From positions 186,001 to 250,000 of the forward strand of contig NZ_JACHXR010000004.1 of NCBI RefSeq assembly GCF_014192275.1: a stretch of 64,000 nt of DNA, read 5' to 3'. Both the position numbers and the translations under genes were made by a program. Shown in pieces: positions 29,634 through 37,595 of this stretch. Below the pieces are notes generated by a model. The model had not been told where the DNA came from, made no database searches, and saw nothing but the letters and a program-made list of their open reading frames with translations. The DNA comes from Halomonas stenophila. GTDB lineage: Bacteria > Pseudomonadota > Gammaproteobacteria > Pseudomonadales > Halomonadaceae. Position 1 is the first letter of the stretch, and each line of letters starts with the position of its first letter.

Positions 29634-30427
29634 GAAGCGGGCTCCTCGGGGCGAATCAGGGTATAGAGCAGGTAGCGGCCCAGCCGCCAGTGGGGGTCGA
29701 CGCGGCTGTAGCGCCACTCCAGCTCGAGCAGGGCCTGGCGATCCGTCGCCGCTTCCGGCGGCGCACGCAGGTAATCGTGGAAGACGCGCACCCCGGCCAC
29801 CTGCGACACGCACAGACCCAGTTCCTCGGCCCAGGCGACGACCTGCCCATGGGTCAGCGGCGAGATGGGGGTCAGGCGTCGGCGGCGCCCCTGGCCCTCC
29901 AGCCGGTCGTCCAGGGCCTTCTGCAGGTTGCCCTTGACCACGTTGGACAGGCGCAGGGCATCGCGGTTGAAGACCATCAGCGAGAGCTGCCCTCCCGGCG
30001 CCAGCAGGCCGGCCAGGGTCGCCAGGGCCGCCCGCGGCTCCGCGAGCCACTCGAGCACGGCATGGCAGGTGACCAGCGGCCAGGGGCCCGGCAGTTCGTC
30101 CGGCAGCGACTGGAGCGGCAGCCGATGGCAGGCCACCGGCCGGTCGCCGAGGTGCTCGGCGGCCCGGTCCAGCATCTCGCCGGCGGGCTCGGTGAGGGTG
30201 ACGGGATGGCCTCGGTCACTCAGCCAGGCGGCCAGCTGACCGAGGCCACCGCCTACCTCCAGCACCGGCTGCGCCTGCAGGTCCAGCATCTCGGGCAGCA
30301 GGCGGTCGAGCAGGGCCAGGCGCAGTTCCCCGCGCAGCCCGCCATAGAGGCTGCCGGCGAACTTGTCGGCGAGGCCGTCGAAGTGGCGGTCGCCCGCCGC
30401 GGACAGGTAGGGGGAGATCTCGGGCAT
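29630..30427 (-). CDS. cmoM: tRNA 5-carboxymethoxyuridine methyltransferase
   Basis: CmoM (SmtA) methylates cmo5U34 to mcmo5U34. The protein of about 265 residues shows FDGLADKFAGSLYGGLRGEL at the N-terminus, SAM motif VLEVGGGLGQLAAWL, CHAVLEWLAEPRAAL, and GVRVFHDYLR near the C-terminus. The match to the enterobacterial pattern is clear along the length. The start is not fixed: ATG 30427 (MPEISPY) is chosen, but ATGs at 30457 and further upstream are open. With cmoA and cmoB in the same window, the tRNA modification pathway is nearly complete here. Confidence 0.88.
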   Translation of the reverse strand: MPEISPYLSAAGDRHFDGLADKFAGSLYGGLRGELRLALLDRLLPEMLDLQAQPVLEVGGGLGQLAAWLSDRGHPVTLTEPAGEMLDRAAEHLGDRPVACHRLPLQSLPDELPGPWPLVTCHAVLEWLAEPRAALATLAGLLAPGGQLSLMVFNRDALRLSNVVKGNLQKALDDRLEGQGRRRRLTPISPLTHGQVVAWAEELGLCVSQVAGVRVFHDYLRAPPEAATDRQALLELEWRYSRVDPHWRLGRYLLYTLIRPEEPAS

Positions 30428-30502
30428 GGGGGCATCCGGACAAGGGCTGGCGACCATTCTACCCGCTAAGCGGTGCCGGCTCACGGGCGGGACGCCTGCG
30501 GG

Positions 30503-30531
30503 TTTATCTCGCCGGTTCAGACGCTTATACT
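30503..30531 (+). promoter_or_regulatory. Promoter of the tRNA-Arg gene
   Basis: The -35 TTTATC and -10 TATACT are separated by 17 bp, placing a transcript start about 5 bp before the tRNA. The -10 is good and the -35 weak. A GC-rich discriminator follows, typical of stringently controlled tRNA promoters. Confidence 0.6.
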
Positions 30532-30543
30532 GTCGCTCGTTTC

Positions 30544-30620
30544 GCCCTCTTAGCTCAGCAGGATAGAGCAGCCGCCTCCTAAGCGGCAGGTCGCAGGTTC
30601 GAATCCTGCAGAGGGCGCCA
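30544..30620 (+). tRNA. tRNA-Arg(CCU)
   Basis: A complete cloverleaf can be folded: acceptor GCCCTCT pairs with AGAGGGC, the D arm is GCTC..GAGC, the anticodon arm GCCGC-CTCCTAA-GCGGC gives anticodon CCT, and the T arm is GCAGG-TTCGAAT-CCTGC. CCA is encoded. Its 3' half is the left attachment site of the integrated element; the duplication keeps the tRNA intact. Confidence 0.97.
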
Positions 30621-30621
30621 T
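30575..30621. repeat. attL: 47-bp tRNA-derived direct repeat
   Basis: The 47 bases from the anticodon loop of tRNA-Arg to one base after CCA are repeated exactly at 42549-42595. Sequence differs on both sides of both copies, so the crossover region lies within this core. This is the classical tRNA 3'-end attachment site of tyrosine integrases. Confidence 0.95.
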
Positions 30622-30679
30622 GAAAATCAATATGTTAGCGAGATTGCGGAGCTTGCCGCGCGCTGAACTTCCTACGCGC

Positions 30680-30702
30680 CCCCTAGCCCGTCCCCTAGAT
30701 TG
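30680..30702. promoter_or_regulatory. Putative integrase arm-type site, left end
   Basis: This 23-bp stretch contains two CCCCTAG boxes and ends in ATTG. It is identical at 22 of 23 positions, and in the same orientation, to 42400-42422 inside the other end of the element. Matching repeats near both att cores are expected of integrase arm-binding sites. Confidence 0.6.
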
Positions 30703-30840
30703 GTCGGCATTGCATCTACCCACCCCACCCCCTCGCCACTCAATCCCAACCATGGCACGCTCACCAGCCGGCGGCTTCCATAACGAAGCGGTGTAATTAC
30801 GTATTACGTAACGCCTACACAAGGGCGGCCACGCTGGTGG

Positions 30841-31146
30841 TCAACCACCCCACCGCCGCCCAGCATCCAGCCCCGCCGCCATGGCATCGCCCACCACCTC
30901 GGGGTCAGCATCCAGCGGGCGGCACAGGTTCGCCAGCAGCCTCCTATCTCTGGTCAGGTCGTCCAGCGCCTCGGGGTCTGCCGACGCCACGCCTCGGAGC
31001 GACTGCCAGCAGTCGCGGTAGTAGACCGCCAATGCCTGAAGCCATATCTCACCACAGCAGCGGGCCAGCTCCTCGCGCCCGCTGACCCCATCCACATCGA
31101 CCGGATGCCCGCCTTCCATGGCGAGCACGTCCAGCGCGGCGCTCAT
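30841..31146 (-). CDS. Element protein of unknown function (101 aa), last in packaging operon
   Basis: The protein (MSAALDVLAMEGG...) is soluble and mostly helical, with no motif I recognise. Its ATG overlaps the stop of the 53-residue gene upstream (ATGA), which sets the start; longer frames upstream cannot be excluded but break the coupling pattern. It is the last gene before attL. A position at the end of the tail operon would suit a tail-assembly, cargo or accessory protein, but no assignment is justified. Confidence 0.55.
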   Translation of the reverse strand: MSAALDVLAMEGGHPVDVDGVSGREELARCCGEIWLQALAVYYRDCWQSLRGVASADPEALDDLTRDRRLLANLCRPLDADPEVVGDAMAAGLDAGRRWGG

Positions 31147-31304
31147 GCCTTGACTCGGCTGAGACGCTCCCTTAAGCGGGCCACGGCGGGCGATTCGGCC
31201 TGCTTGTCGTCGTTGGGATGGCCCTTCGAGTGGCCGCGCCGGATACCCGCCCTGACCGTCGTAGCCGAGTTGTGTGAATGGTCCGCATCGCGAAATCTGC
31301 TCAT
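31143..31304 (-). CDS. Element small basic protein (53 aa)
   Basis: The protein starts MSRFRDADHSHNS and ends ARLRERLSRVKA. It is rich in Arg, Lys, His and Asp, with a possible C-terminal amphipathic helix. It overlaps the preceding gene by ATGA and the following gene by ATGA, which is good evidence that it is translated despite its size. Function is unknown. Confidence 0.55.
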   Translation of the reverse strand: MSRFRDADHSHNSATTVRAGIRRGHSKGHPNDDKQAESPAVARLRERLSRVKA

Positions 31305-31651
31305 TTGGATGCCTCCACCTTGCGGCGCATGTACCGCTGATAGCTGTCCTCAATGGCGTCTTCCGTCCGCTGGTAGGAATCGCCAGTCGGCAGGTCACGG
31401 CGGTAGGACGATGCGGCGTCGTCGCTCAACTGTCGGCCGTCGTCATCCTTCCAGGCGTTGGCCTTGCGGCGCTGGGCTGCCTCATAGGCGGCGTCGATGG
31501 TCGCCTGGCCGTCGTCGGTGGGCTTGGGGTTGCGGGCCAAGTATTCGCGCATGGCATTCCCGACGATCTCGCGACCGACAGTCGCATGGTCGGTGCCGGG
31601 GCGGATCCAGTGCCCGCGAGCGGGCACGTCTTCGAAGTAGCGGTTAGTCAT
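31301..31651 (-). CDS. Element protein of unknown function (116 aa)
   Basis: A hydrophilic, helix-rich protein begins MTNRYFEDVPARGHW. Its composition (many Asp, Arg, Ala, Gln) and the paired SYQR segments near the C-terminus (GDSYQRTEDAIEDSYQRY) suggest a short internal repeat. There is no signal peptide or membrane helix. The start touches the stop of the 270-residue gene and its own stop overlaps the next start. Unassigned. Confidence 0.6.
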   Translation of the reverse strand: MTNRYFEDVPARGHWIRPGTDHATVGREIVGNAMREYLARNPKPTDDGQATIDAAYEAAQRRKANAWKDDDGRQLSDDAASSYRRDLPTGDSYQRTEDAIEDSYQRYMRRKVEASK

Positions 31652-32463
31652 TACACTTCCTCCACAATCACGCTGTTTGAAACAACTTCCAGGAATCCAT
31701 CTTTCACTTGGGCCTCGAAAGACTTTTTCCCGCGAACTTTGGCGAACTGTTCTGCAGACACCTCGTTGTTGCCCGGCTCGAAAGTGACGCCTGCCACGCC
31801 GATAGATCCGCCACGGGTATTCTTGACGGTGACCACCATCTCATCCTTGCCAGCGCCCACGGCGGCAAGGCGGGGGCGGGCCTGCTTAAGCGCATCCTCC
31901 AGGCGCAGCGCCTCGGCCAGCAGGGCGGCTTGTTCGGCCTGCTCTGCCCGCATGGCGGCCACTGCGTCGGGGTCCATGGTTTCGGCCATCTGCTCCAGGT
32001 TGCCCATGCTCGGGAAGTCGGCCCACGAATTGGGGAACTCAATCAGCCCGGTTTCGATACCGGCACCATTGGCGGCCAGCACCAGGGCGGCTACCACTTG
32101 CTGGCGTTGCTTGGGGGAATATCCGGCGGTGCTACTCATGGCGTGGGCAATCAGCCATTTCCCATCCCTGCCAGCAGCAGCCGGGACGCCGGGTCGGTCA
32201 GCAGCGGCGGCGGCATGTTGGCCAAGGATGATGCCAGCCTGCGGAAGGCTCGCTTTAGTGGAGAAAACCTTGCCCGCTGCGGCCTCCACAACGGCTTTCA
32301 GAGCGTCGCGCTGGGCTAGCTGGTCGGTGCTACCTTCCAGCTTCTCGCGCAGCTCCTGGGCGGCTTCCATCGCGGCTGTGTGGGCCGGACGCACAGCCGC
32401 CGAGGCTGTGCGCTGGGCTTCGTCTTGTTCGTTAATGAGTTGTTTCAGTTGGTCTAGGGTCAT
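31651..32463 (-). CDS. Element protein with coiled coil and small C-terminal beta domain (270 aa)
   Basis: The N-terminal half (MTLDQLKQLINEQDEAQ...) and the stretch around 150-200 (MRAEQAEQAALLAEALRLED) are Ala/Gln/Glu-rich, probably coiled coil. The C-terminal 70 residues (VTVKNTRGGSIGVAGVTFEP, then EVSAEQFAKVRG) look like the small beta domain of Mu-type HI1506-like phage proteins that resist head-tail assignment; this is weak recollection. It starts 2 bp after the hub gene. It is too unlike HK97-fold capsids to call it a head protein. Confidence 0.6.
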   Translation of the reverse strand: MTLDQLKQLINEQDEAQRTASAAVRPAHTAAMEAAQELREKLEGSTDQLAQRDALKAVVEAAAGKVFSTKASLPQAGIILGQHAAAAADRPGVPAAAGRDGKWLIAHAMSSTAGYSPKQRQQVVAALVLAANGAGIETGLIEFPNSWADFPSMGNLEQMAETMDPDAVAAMRAEQAEQAALLAEALRLEDALKQARPRLAAVGAGKDEMVVTVKNTRGGSIGVAGVTFEPGNNEVSAEQFAKVRGKKSFEAQVKDGFLEVVSNSVIVEEV

Positions 32464-32465
32464 GC

Positions 32466-33347
32466 TTACCTCAGGGTGGTAGTTCTGGGATTCAGGCATT
32501 GAAGGGTTGTTGACCAGTTGTCGGAATACAGATCGCCGTCGTGGGTAATACCGTGAATCCGGTAGCGGCGAGTTCCAATAGTGTCGGGGCGACTCACACT
32601 GTTTGGATTGCTGAAATTGAATTGCGATGTCTGGTTAGTGACTTCGATTTGGTCGAGCATTTGGACTTCGGGCATCATGGCGGTGGTCACTTCGGCGCCA
32701 TATTGGGTGATGATTGGCGTTCCTATAAGGCCGGTCAATGCGCTAGTTGAGTGAACTGTTTTCCGCTCTGCACCGTCTCTGCTAATTATCACCCGGCCAG
32801 AATCAATTGTCCAAGTAAAGTCGAAGTCTTTAGCCGCACCGGCAAGCCAGGAATTGGCACTCTGCTGAACGGGAAGCGAGCTCGCCAGCGTGGGTAAATC
32901 ACTGAAGTCGCCCACCAGCTCCACTGGTAACTCGAATGACTCAGCAACAGCCGTTATCACCTCGCTCATATGCGCACCACGGCCAAAGGTGCGCACTACC
33001 TGGGCGTCATCCCAGTTGGCCCCGGACGCCCGGCAGAAGAGCGTGACGAAGGTGTCAGGCCCATCCCGGCCGATACTCACGTTGTAGATGGTGCCGGCAA
33101 ACAACTGGCCCCAGTTATCCCGATAGCCCGCCGCAAATCGCACAGTATCGAAACGCTCATAGACTTTCTGACGACTCTCGCGGCTCAGGCCATAGACGAC
33201 GATTTGGGCGAGAGAGTCAAAGCCGCCATAGCCCCGGTCTATTCTGAACTGTATCTGAGCCGGGTCAGGAGCGAAGCCGTCCACCACCAGCTTCTCGGCG
33301 TCGTCCCCGACTTCGAGTTTATAAACTCGACCCCAAATCAGACTCAT
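32466..33347 (-). CDS. Phage baseplate-hub-like protein
   Basis: The 293-residue beta-rich protein begins MSLIWGRVYKLEVGD. It contains the pattern IVVYGLSRESRQKVYERFDTV, then AGYRDNWGQLFAGTIYNV, and VVRTFGRGAHMSEVITAVAE. This order (membrane of beta strands, a YR(D/G)..G..F.G.I segment, then an LysM/alpha-beta insert) resembles gpD/gp27-type and XkdQ/gp41-like tail hub proteins. It directly follows the tape-measure gene, where hubs are normally encoded. The family call is moderate; a phage tail role is likely. Confidence 0.6.
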   Translation of the reverse strand: MSLIWGRVYKLEVGDDAEKLVVDGFAPDPAQIQFRIDRGYGGFDSLAQIVVYGLSRESRQKVYERFDTVRFAAGYRDNWGQLFAGTIYNVSIGRDGPDTFVTLFCRASGANWDDAQVVRTFGRGAHMSEVITAVAESFELPVELVGDFSDLPTLASSLPVQQSANSWLAGAAKDFDFTWTIDSGRVIISRDGAERKTVHSTSALTGLIGTPIITQYGAEVTTAMMPEVQMLDQIEVTNQTSQFNFSNPNSVSRPDTIGTRRYRIHGITHDGDLYSDNWSTTLQCLNPRTTTLR

Positions 33348-34714
33348 TAGCTCACCCTGTTCTGTGTGTCACGGACGGCAGAATCTGTCAGCCGGGCAAG
33401 TTCGCGGCGAATGTACTGAGGGTCCTGCCCCTCGGCGTGGATGGTGATGTTCTGTGTGACGGACGCCTGGGGCCGCTCGAACGGATCTCGACCACCAAGG
33501 TTGTTCATCACGTCGGGGGCGTAGAGCTGCCCGACGGGGCCTAGGTGCTGGGTGAAGTTGTCCCCGTGCTGCTTGAGGAGCTTGTCCACTGTCCCCACGC
33601 CGGTGTGGTAGGCACTCAGCGCCGCCGTGATGTTGCCGTCATAATGCCCTAGCAGCGCTTCCAGGTAATCCTCGGCAAAGCGTTCGTGCTCTTCCCGTGA
33701 ATTGCCCGACAGCGGGTCCACGCCGAAACCAGGATCGGCGGCGGTAGATGGGAGGATCTGGTAAGCCCCCAGCGCCCCGGTTCTGTCGTTGCGGGTCAGG
33801 TTGCCCTGTGCATCCCTATGGCGACCACCGCTCTCCTGCATGGCCAGCGCATCGAGGAGTGCATCGGAAACGTCATAGCCACCACGAGGGGCGGTGACCT
33901 CATCCACGCGGGCGCCGAGCGCCTCAGGCGGAAGCCCCGCGTTGTTGGTCAGGCTGCGGCGATACGCCTCGGCGTCGAAGTCGTCGGAGCCCTCGCCGGT
34001 CAGGTGATCCACCCACTTGTCGAGGGCGCTGGTGATGGCCGGGGCGAACCGCATCACGATGTCATCGCCCAGCTCGTCCACGGCTCGGCTCAGTTCGTCC
34101 ATGGTCTGGCTCAGTTCGCGGGATACCTCGATCTCTTCCTCGGTGAGGGTCCGCAACTCGGCGGCGCGGTCAAGCTCAGACTGGAAGTCGCTGGGACCAC
34201 CGCGCAAAAGGTTCTGAATGCCGGGGCCACTCAGGCCGAGTTGATCCAGGGCGCGATTGCGCTGCGTGTCGCTGAGCCCCTGAAACTGGCGGCTGAGTTC
34301 GATCAGCGCCGCCATTTCGTCCTGAGCGCTGATAATGCGGTCAACGTCGATGCCGAACATGCCGGCGTCGAAAAGGCCGCCCTCACCGAAAGCGGCTTGG
34401 TCCCTCAGATCGCGGATGTTGCGGAGGACGTTAAGGGCGTTGTCTTCCGATCCCCCCGCCTGCTCTAGCGCGAAGCCCAGCCGATCCACTTGCCCCGTCG
34501 CGATGTCGGCGGCGTCGGCCAGGGCGGAAAACTCGTGTCGCTCTCCGGCCAGCTTGGCCACCAGGGCAGTGCCACCTACCCCGGCAGCGATGACGCTAGT
34601 GAAGGCCGTGGCGGCGCGAGTGACCATAGCGAAATTGGCCTTGGCCTCGCGGAAGCTCTGCGCGTCTTGTTCGAGGCCCAGCTTGACGACAAGCTCGTCG
34701 ATCACGTCAGCCAT
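33347..34714 (-). CDS. Tape-measure-like tail protein with lytic transglycosylase domain
   Basis: The 455-residue protein has an N-terminal helical part with a hydrophobic segment (TSVIAAGVGGTALVAKLAG), long helices around EEEIEVSRELSQTMDELS, and a C-terminal SLT domain. The catalytic Glu sits in ALAMQESGGRH, followed by GALGAYQIL and ALSAYHTGVGT. Tape-measure proteins set tail length and some carry such domains to open peptidoglycan. At 455 residues it would specify a short tail. I chose the ATG at 34714 because it follows GGAGGGGAAA and overlaps the upstream stop region. Confidence 0.75.
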   Translation of the reverse strand: MADVIDELVVKLGLEQDAQSFREAKANFAMVTRAATAFTSVIAAGVGGTALVAKLAGERHEFSALADAADIATGQVDRLGFALEQAGGSEDNALNVLRNIRDLRDQAAFGEGGLFDAGMFGIDVDRIISAQDEMAALIELSRQFQGLSDTQRNRALDQLGLSGPGIQNLLRGGPSDFQSELDRAAELRTLTEEEIEVSRELSQTMDELSRAVDELGDDIVMRFAPAITSALDKWVDHLTGEGSDDFDAEAYRRSLTNNAGLPPEALGARVDEVTAPRGGYDVSDALLDALAMQESGGRHRDAQGNLTRNDRTGALGAYQILPSTAADPGFGVDPLSGNSREEHERFAEDYLEALLGHYDGNITAALSAYHTGVGTVDKLLKQHGDNFTQHLGPVGQLYAPDVMNNLGGRDPFERPQASVTQNITIHAEGQDPQYIRRELARLTDSAVRDTQNRVS

Positions 34715-34829
34715 TTGCTTTCCCCTCCAGCTTCTTGATCCGCTTGGCCAGCCCAAGGTCAATAGCAAACAGCGCGACCAGGCAGGCGAAAAACGACAGG
34801 TCCTTAATCAATCCGACTTCAACGAACAT
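34707..34829 (-). CDS. Element 40-residue single-helix membrane protein
   Basis: The peptide (MFVEVGLIKDLSFFACLVAL, continuing FAIDLGLAKRIKKLEGKANG) has one membrane helix and a basic tail. Its ATG overlaps the stop of the 74-residue gene, and its end overlaps the tape-measure start. The size and layout resemble tiny phage membrane proteins such as holin-like or tail-assembly factors, but no specific role can be assigned. Confidence 0.55.
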   Translation of the reverse strand: MFVEVGLIKDLSFFACLVALFAIDLGLAKRIKKLEGKANG

Positions 34830-35053
34830 CACTTGCCCTCCAGCTCAGAAACGCGGTCTTTCAACGCCGCCACAGCGAGTTCTAGGTGCCGTGTACGCTC
34901 GACCAGGTAAATGTTGGACTGCGCCAGCGTGGCCAGCAGATACGCCTTGTGGTCGCCTTGCTGGGCGTTCTTGAGGGCGTCTTGTAAGGCAAGCTCGATG
35001 CGCTCGGTCTGCATCTGGTCGAGTCCGTGAGTTTGGAGCATATCGTCAGGCAT
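34829..35053 (-). CDS. Element small coiled-coil protein (74 aa)
   Basis: The protein starts MPDDMLQTHGLDQMQTERIE. It contains helical segments ending in a leucine-spaced coiled coil, LELAVAALKDRVSELEGK. GAGGT seven bases before the ATG sets the start, 14 bp after the terL stop. In conventional phages the portal gene occupies this position; this protein is far too small to be one. Confidence 0.6.
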   Translation of the reverse strand: MPDDMLQTHGLDQMQTERIELALQDALKNAQQGDHKAYLLATLAQSNIYLVERTRHLELAVAALKDRVSELEGK

Positions 35054-35067
35054 GGGGGTTACCTCGG

Positions 35068-36471
35068 TTAGAGCCATTCGGAAGTTTTCATACGTTTCTT
35101 CTGCCCGTGCAGTGCGATCAATCCGGCAGCAGCGTTCGCCCGATCCTCGTGCTGTCCGGGCGGGTGGTCCACTGTCTCGCGCCCAGAGCGGGCGGTTCGA
35201 CGCTCCAAGTTCTGCCATTGCCTGATCATCTTCTCGTCAGGCGGGAACTCTACGCGGCCACTGGTGATTGCCTGCAGGCTGTCGATGTACAACTCTGAGC
35301 GGGTCTTCGGTGAGTGCTCGCACTTGATGCCGTGTTTCTCGAACTCGTCGCTGGGCCAAGAGCCGGCAAATCGATCCAGGTTGATGCGCTTGACGCCATA
35401 CTCACTCAAGATGCCGGCAAAGCGTTCTGTGATTTCCGCCGGGACGCCTCTGGCGGCGTCCACGCGGTCGATAACTAGAACGCCGTCCTCGTGGTGTCCG
35501 ATGGCAAGCGTGAACTCGTCAGCGTTGGCGCTCTGGCCCCCGCCTGCCGGATCGGCGAAACCAACGAACTTGAATCGGCGGTCATACGGGCGAATCAGCG
35601 GGGCGGCGCGGGTCACGGCGTCCAGGGCTTCGCGGGTGATGAAGTCAGAAATTCCGTCACGGAACTGGCCGCCCCATTCTGACTTGCTTCCCTCAGGATC
35701 TTCCTCGAAGGCATCCGCAATGATGCGGCGGTCAATGGTCGGGTTGAATTGCTCGGTCGAGCCTTGCACCACCAGGACATCGGAGTCTTGCGCGAAGTGC
35801 TTGCGATACTTCTGGTAAAGCAGCCCTTTCTTTGCCCAGGGCGAGGAAATGCCGAGAAGCATGCCGCCAGTGGTGGCAAGTGCCGGGATGCAAGCGCGAT
35901 ACAGCTCCACGTCGGGGGAGGCGGATGCCTCGTCCTTAAAGAACGCGCACTCGTCGAGGATGGTGCAAATCGCCGTCCTGCCCCTGACGCTCTTGAAGCT
36001 GTTGGTATTCACCTCGATGGAGACGCGGTTATTGAGGTCAATTGAGTCGGCGGTGCGCTTCGTCACCATGCCGCTAAGGACGGGGCTGGCATCAAACATC
36101 CCGGCGATATACGAAAATGCGACCTTTGCCTGAGGGCGGTCGACCGCGATGATATTCACCACGCCGCGCTCGCCAGGCTTCAGCTTGTCTAGCAAGCCGA
36201 ACAGCTCGGCGCCGATAGTCGCCATGTAGGTCGCGATGCCGGCAGCGTTGTTTGTCTTCGAGGATCTGCGTCCGGCAATCCAGAAGAATTCCCGTACACG
36301 GCTTGTAGGCGCCTCGCGTCCCCCTGCAAGGGCCTTGAACAGCTCCAGGCGGTTGGCATCCATGGGCAGCCCGAACGCGCCTGACAGGACCGCTTTAGCC
36401 GGCTCCCAGCTATCGCCCTCGAAGCTGCCGGGGGTCAGGGCGGGCGACTCCATGAACTCGATGATGTTCAC
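35068..36471 (-). CDS. Terminase large subunit
   Basis: TerL is the ATP-driven DNA packaging motor and headful/cos nuclease. The 467-residue protein has a deviant Walker A in AGRRSSKTNNAA, Walker B with catalytic Glu in CTILDECAFF, a coupling SSPWAKKG motif, and the RNase-H-like nuclease beginning GFADPAGGGQSANADEFT. Length and order are complete, so the motor looks functional. It starts with GTG overlapping the terS stop (GTGA). Confidence 0.88.
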   Translation of the reverse strand: MNIIEFMESPALTPGSFEGDSWEPAKAVLSGAFGLPMDANRLELFKALAGGREAPTSRVREFFWIAGRRSSKTNNAAGIATYMATIGAELFGLLDKLKPGERGVVNIIAVDRPQAKVAFSYIAGMFDASPVLSGMVTKRTADSIDLNNRVSIEVNTNSFKSVRGRTAICTILDECAFFKDEASASPDVELYRACIPALATTGGMLLGISSPWAKKGLLYQKYRKHFAQDSDVLVVQGSTEQFNPTIDRRIIADAFEEDPEGSKSEWGGQFRDGISDFITREALDAVTRAAPLIRPYDRRFKFVGFADPAGGGQSANADEFTLAIGHHEDGVLVIDRVDAARGVPAEITERFAGILSEYGVKRINLDRFAGSWPSDEFEKHGIKCEHSPKTRSELYIDSLQAITSGRVEFPPDEKMIRQWQNLERRTARSGRETVDHPPGQHEDRANAAAGLIALHGQKKRMKTSEWL

Positions 36472-36827
36472 TGCGCGGCCTTGTGCTTGTCGAGGATGTC
36501 TTTGATGGATTCGACGGGCTGGGCCACGCGATCCAGGCCGAGGGTCTTGTAGAGCCCGAGCAAGCTATTGATTTTTTGCGTGATGGCCCCGTGATCCACC
36601 TCATCACCACGGGCCAGGGCAGCCTCAGCTTGCTCGATGGTCGCTTCCATCCAAACAGCTCGCTTGGCAAGACTGCGGCGCTGGTAGCTCAGGTTCTCGT
36701 GGCCACCGAGGTCGGTCGTCAGGGCGGTGTACCGCTGGCGTACCGCCTGGGCCAGCCGGGTGCGACCGTCGAGCCGTTCCAGCCAGTCGTGGCTGTATTC
36801 GGTGGGTAACTCTGTGCTTCGGGGCAT
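36468..36827 (-). CDS. Probable terminase small subunit
   Basis: The 119-residue helical protein (MPRSTELPTEYSHDWLERLD...) lies directly upstream of TerL and overlaps it by four bases. The conserved-looking LSYQRRSLAKRAVWMEATIE segment and a coiled coil after it fit small terminase-like proteins that recognise pac/cos sites, although no clear helix-turn-helix is visible. Position is the main evidence. A consensus-like promoter lies just upstream. Confidence 0.65.
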   Translation of the reverse strand: MPRSTELPTEYSHDWLERLDGRTRLAQAVRQRYTALTTDLGGHENLSYQRRSLAKRAVWMEATIEQAEAALARGDEVDHGAITQKINSLLGLYKTLGLDRVAQPVESIKDILDKHKAAQ

Positions 36828-36859
36828 ATCGTTATTCCATTTCGTTCTATGTACCTCCT

Positions 36860-36888
36860 ATTGTAGCCCTATTTGGCGGGTTATCCAA
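36860..36888 (-). promoter_or_regulatory. Promoter of the packaging/tail operon
   Basis: On the minus strand -35 TTGGAT (36883-36888), a 17-bp spacer and -10 TACAAT (36860-36865) precede terS by about 30 bp. An AGGAGG lies just downstream, before a two-codon frame ATG GAA TAA that ends ahead of terS and may couple to it. Confidence 0.65.
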
Positions 36889-36900
36889 ACTTATAGACAT

Positions 36901-36925
36901 AAAAAAGCCCGCTGTTATAGCGGGC
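36901..36925 (-). terminator. Intrinsic terminator after the FimB-sized recombinase
   Basis: On the minus strand GCCCGCT-ATAAC-AGCGGGC is followed by TTTTTT. It ends the recombinase transcript and insulates it from the packaging operon. Confidence 0.92.
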
Positions 36926-36952
36926 GGGAATATATCGGGGAGAGTTGGACGC

Positions 36953-37579
36953 TCAGAAGCTCAGCTTCTCGAACTGGCGGCCAGTGAGCGCGGTGTACGC
37001 CACGGTATTCTGGATGTTGGCGTGCCCCATGTACTGCTGAACGGTGCGAATATCGGTGCCGTTGTTGATGAGGTGAACGCCACAGGCATGGCGCAGCGCG
37101 TGAGGATGCCACTTGATGCCGAGCACTCTCTCGGTGAGCCGCCCAAACATGCGACGGAAGCCGTCAACGCTGATCGGCGCCCCACGCTCGCTTACGAACA
37201 CCAGGCCATGCGACCGGCCTGAGTTGCGCTGATAGCGGCGCAAGGCCCGTATTGTCTGGCCTTGCAGGGGATGTGTGCCGTCCAGCGACCCCTTGGCGCG
37301 GGTTATCAGCACCTCGTGAGCGTCCAGGTTGAACGCCTGCCAGCGCAGCCCCACCAGCTCGGAGACGCGCAGCCCATGCTCGAAGGCAAGCCGGATCATC
37401 AGCGAGTCGCGCTCGCCGTTGCGTGTCTGCTTGGCGGCCTTGGTGAGCGCCTGCACCTCATCGCGGGTCAGGTGCTTCCTTCCGCGCTCCACGTCGTTGG
37501 CAGACCTGCTGCCCCCAACTGTTCGCTTTTCGGTGCTCGGGTGCATCTCCACCACGTTGCTGAGGGCCGCGTCACTCAT
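36953..37579 (-). CDS. FimB-sized tyrosine recombinase
   Basis: This 208-residue site-specific recombinase consists of little more than the catalytic domain, like FimB/FimE. The active-site residues are present: Arg in EHGLRVSELVGL, Lys near ITRAKGSLDG, HALRH, the His/Gly of MGHANIQNTV and the nucleophilic Tyr in VAYTAL. The start at 37579 is near an operator-bearing promoter; longer frames include that regulatory DNA. It lies between the iterons and the packaging operon, not next to an att site, so its target is unclear (dimer resolution, inversion, or helper interference). Confidence 0.85.
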   Translation of the reverse strand: MSDAALSNVVEMHPSTEKRTVGGSRSANDVERGRKHLTRDEVQALTKAAKQTRNGERDSLMIRLAFEHGLRVSELVGLRWQAFNLDAHEVLITRAKGSLDGTHPLQGQTIRALRRYQRNSGRSHGLVFVSERGAPISVDGFRRMFGRLTERVLGIKWHPHALRHACGVHLINNGTDIRTVQQYMGHANIQNTVAYTALTGRQFEKLSF

Positions 37580-37595
37580 GCCTGTCGCCTCTATA

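Noticed and set aside
30550..30822. Minus-strand ORF of 90 aa containing SAGFEPATCRLGGGCS
   Set aside because: It is antisense to tRNA-Arg; this recurring translated-tRNA peptide is a well-known false protein family.
31651..32463. 270-aa element protein considered as the missing major capsid
   Set aside because: It is coiled-coil-rich with a small beta domain and lies after the hub gene, unlike HK97-fold capsids in size, composition or position.
36953..37579. FimB-sized recombinase considered as a phase-variation inversion system
   Set aside because: No pair of inverted repeats flanking a promoter or gene was found nearby; only the operator-like inverted boxes in its own promoter.
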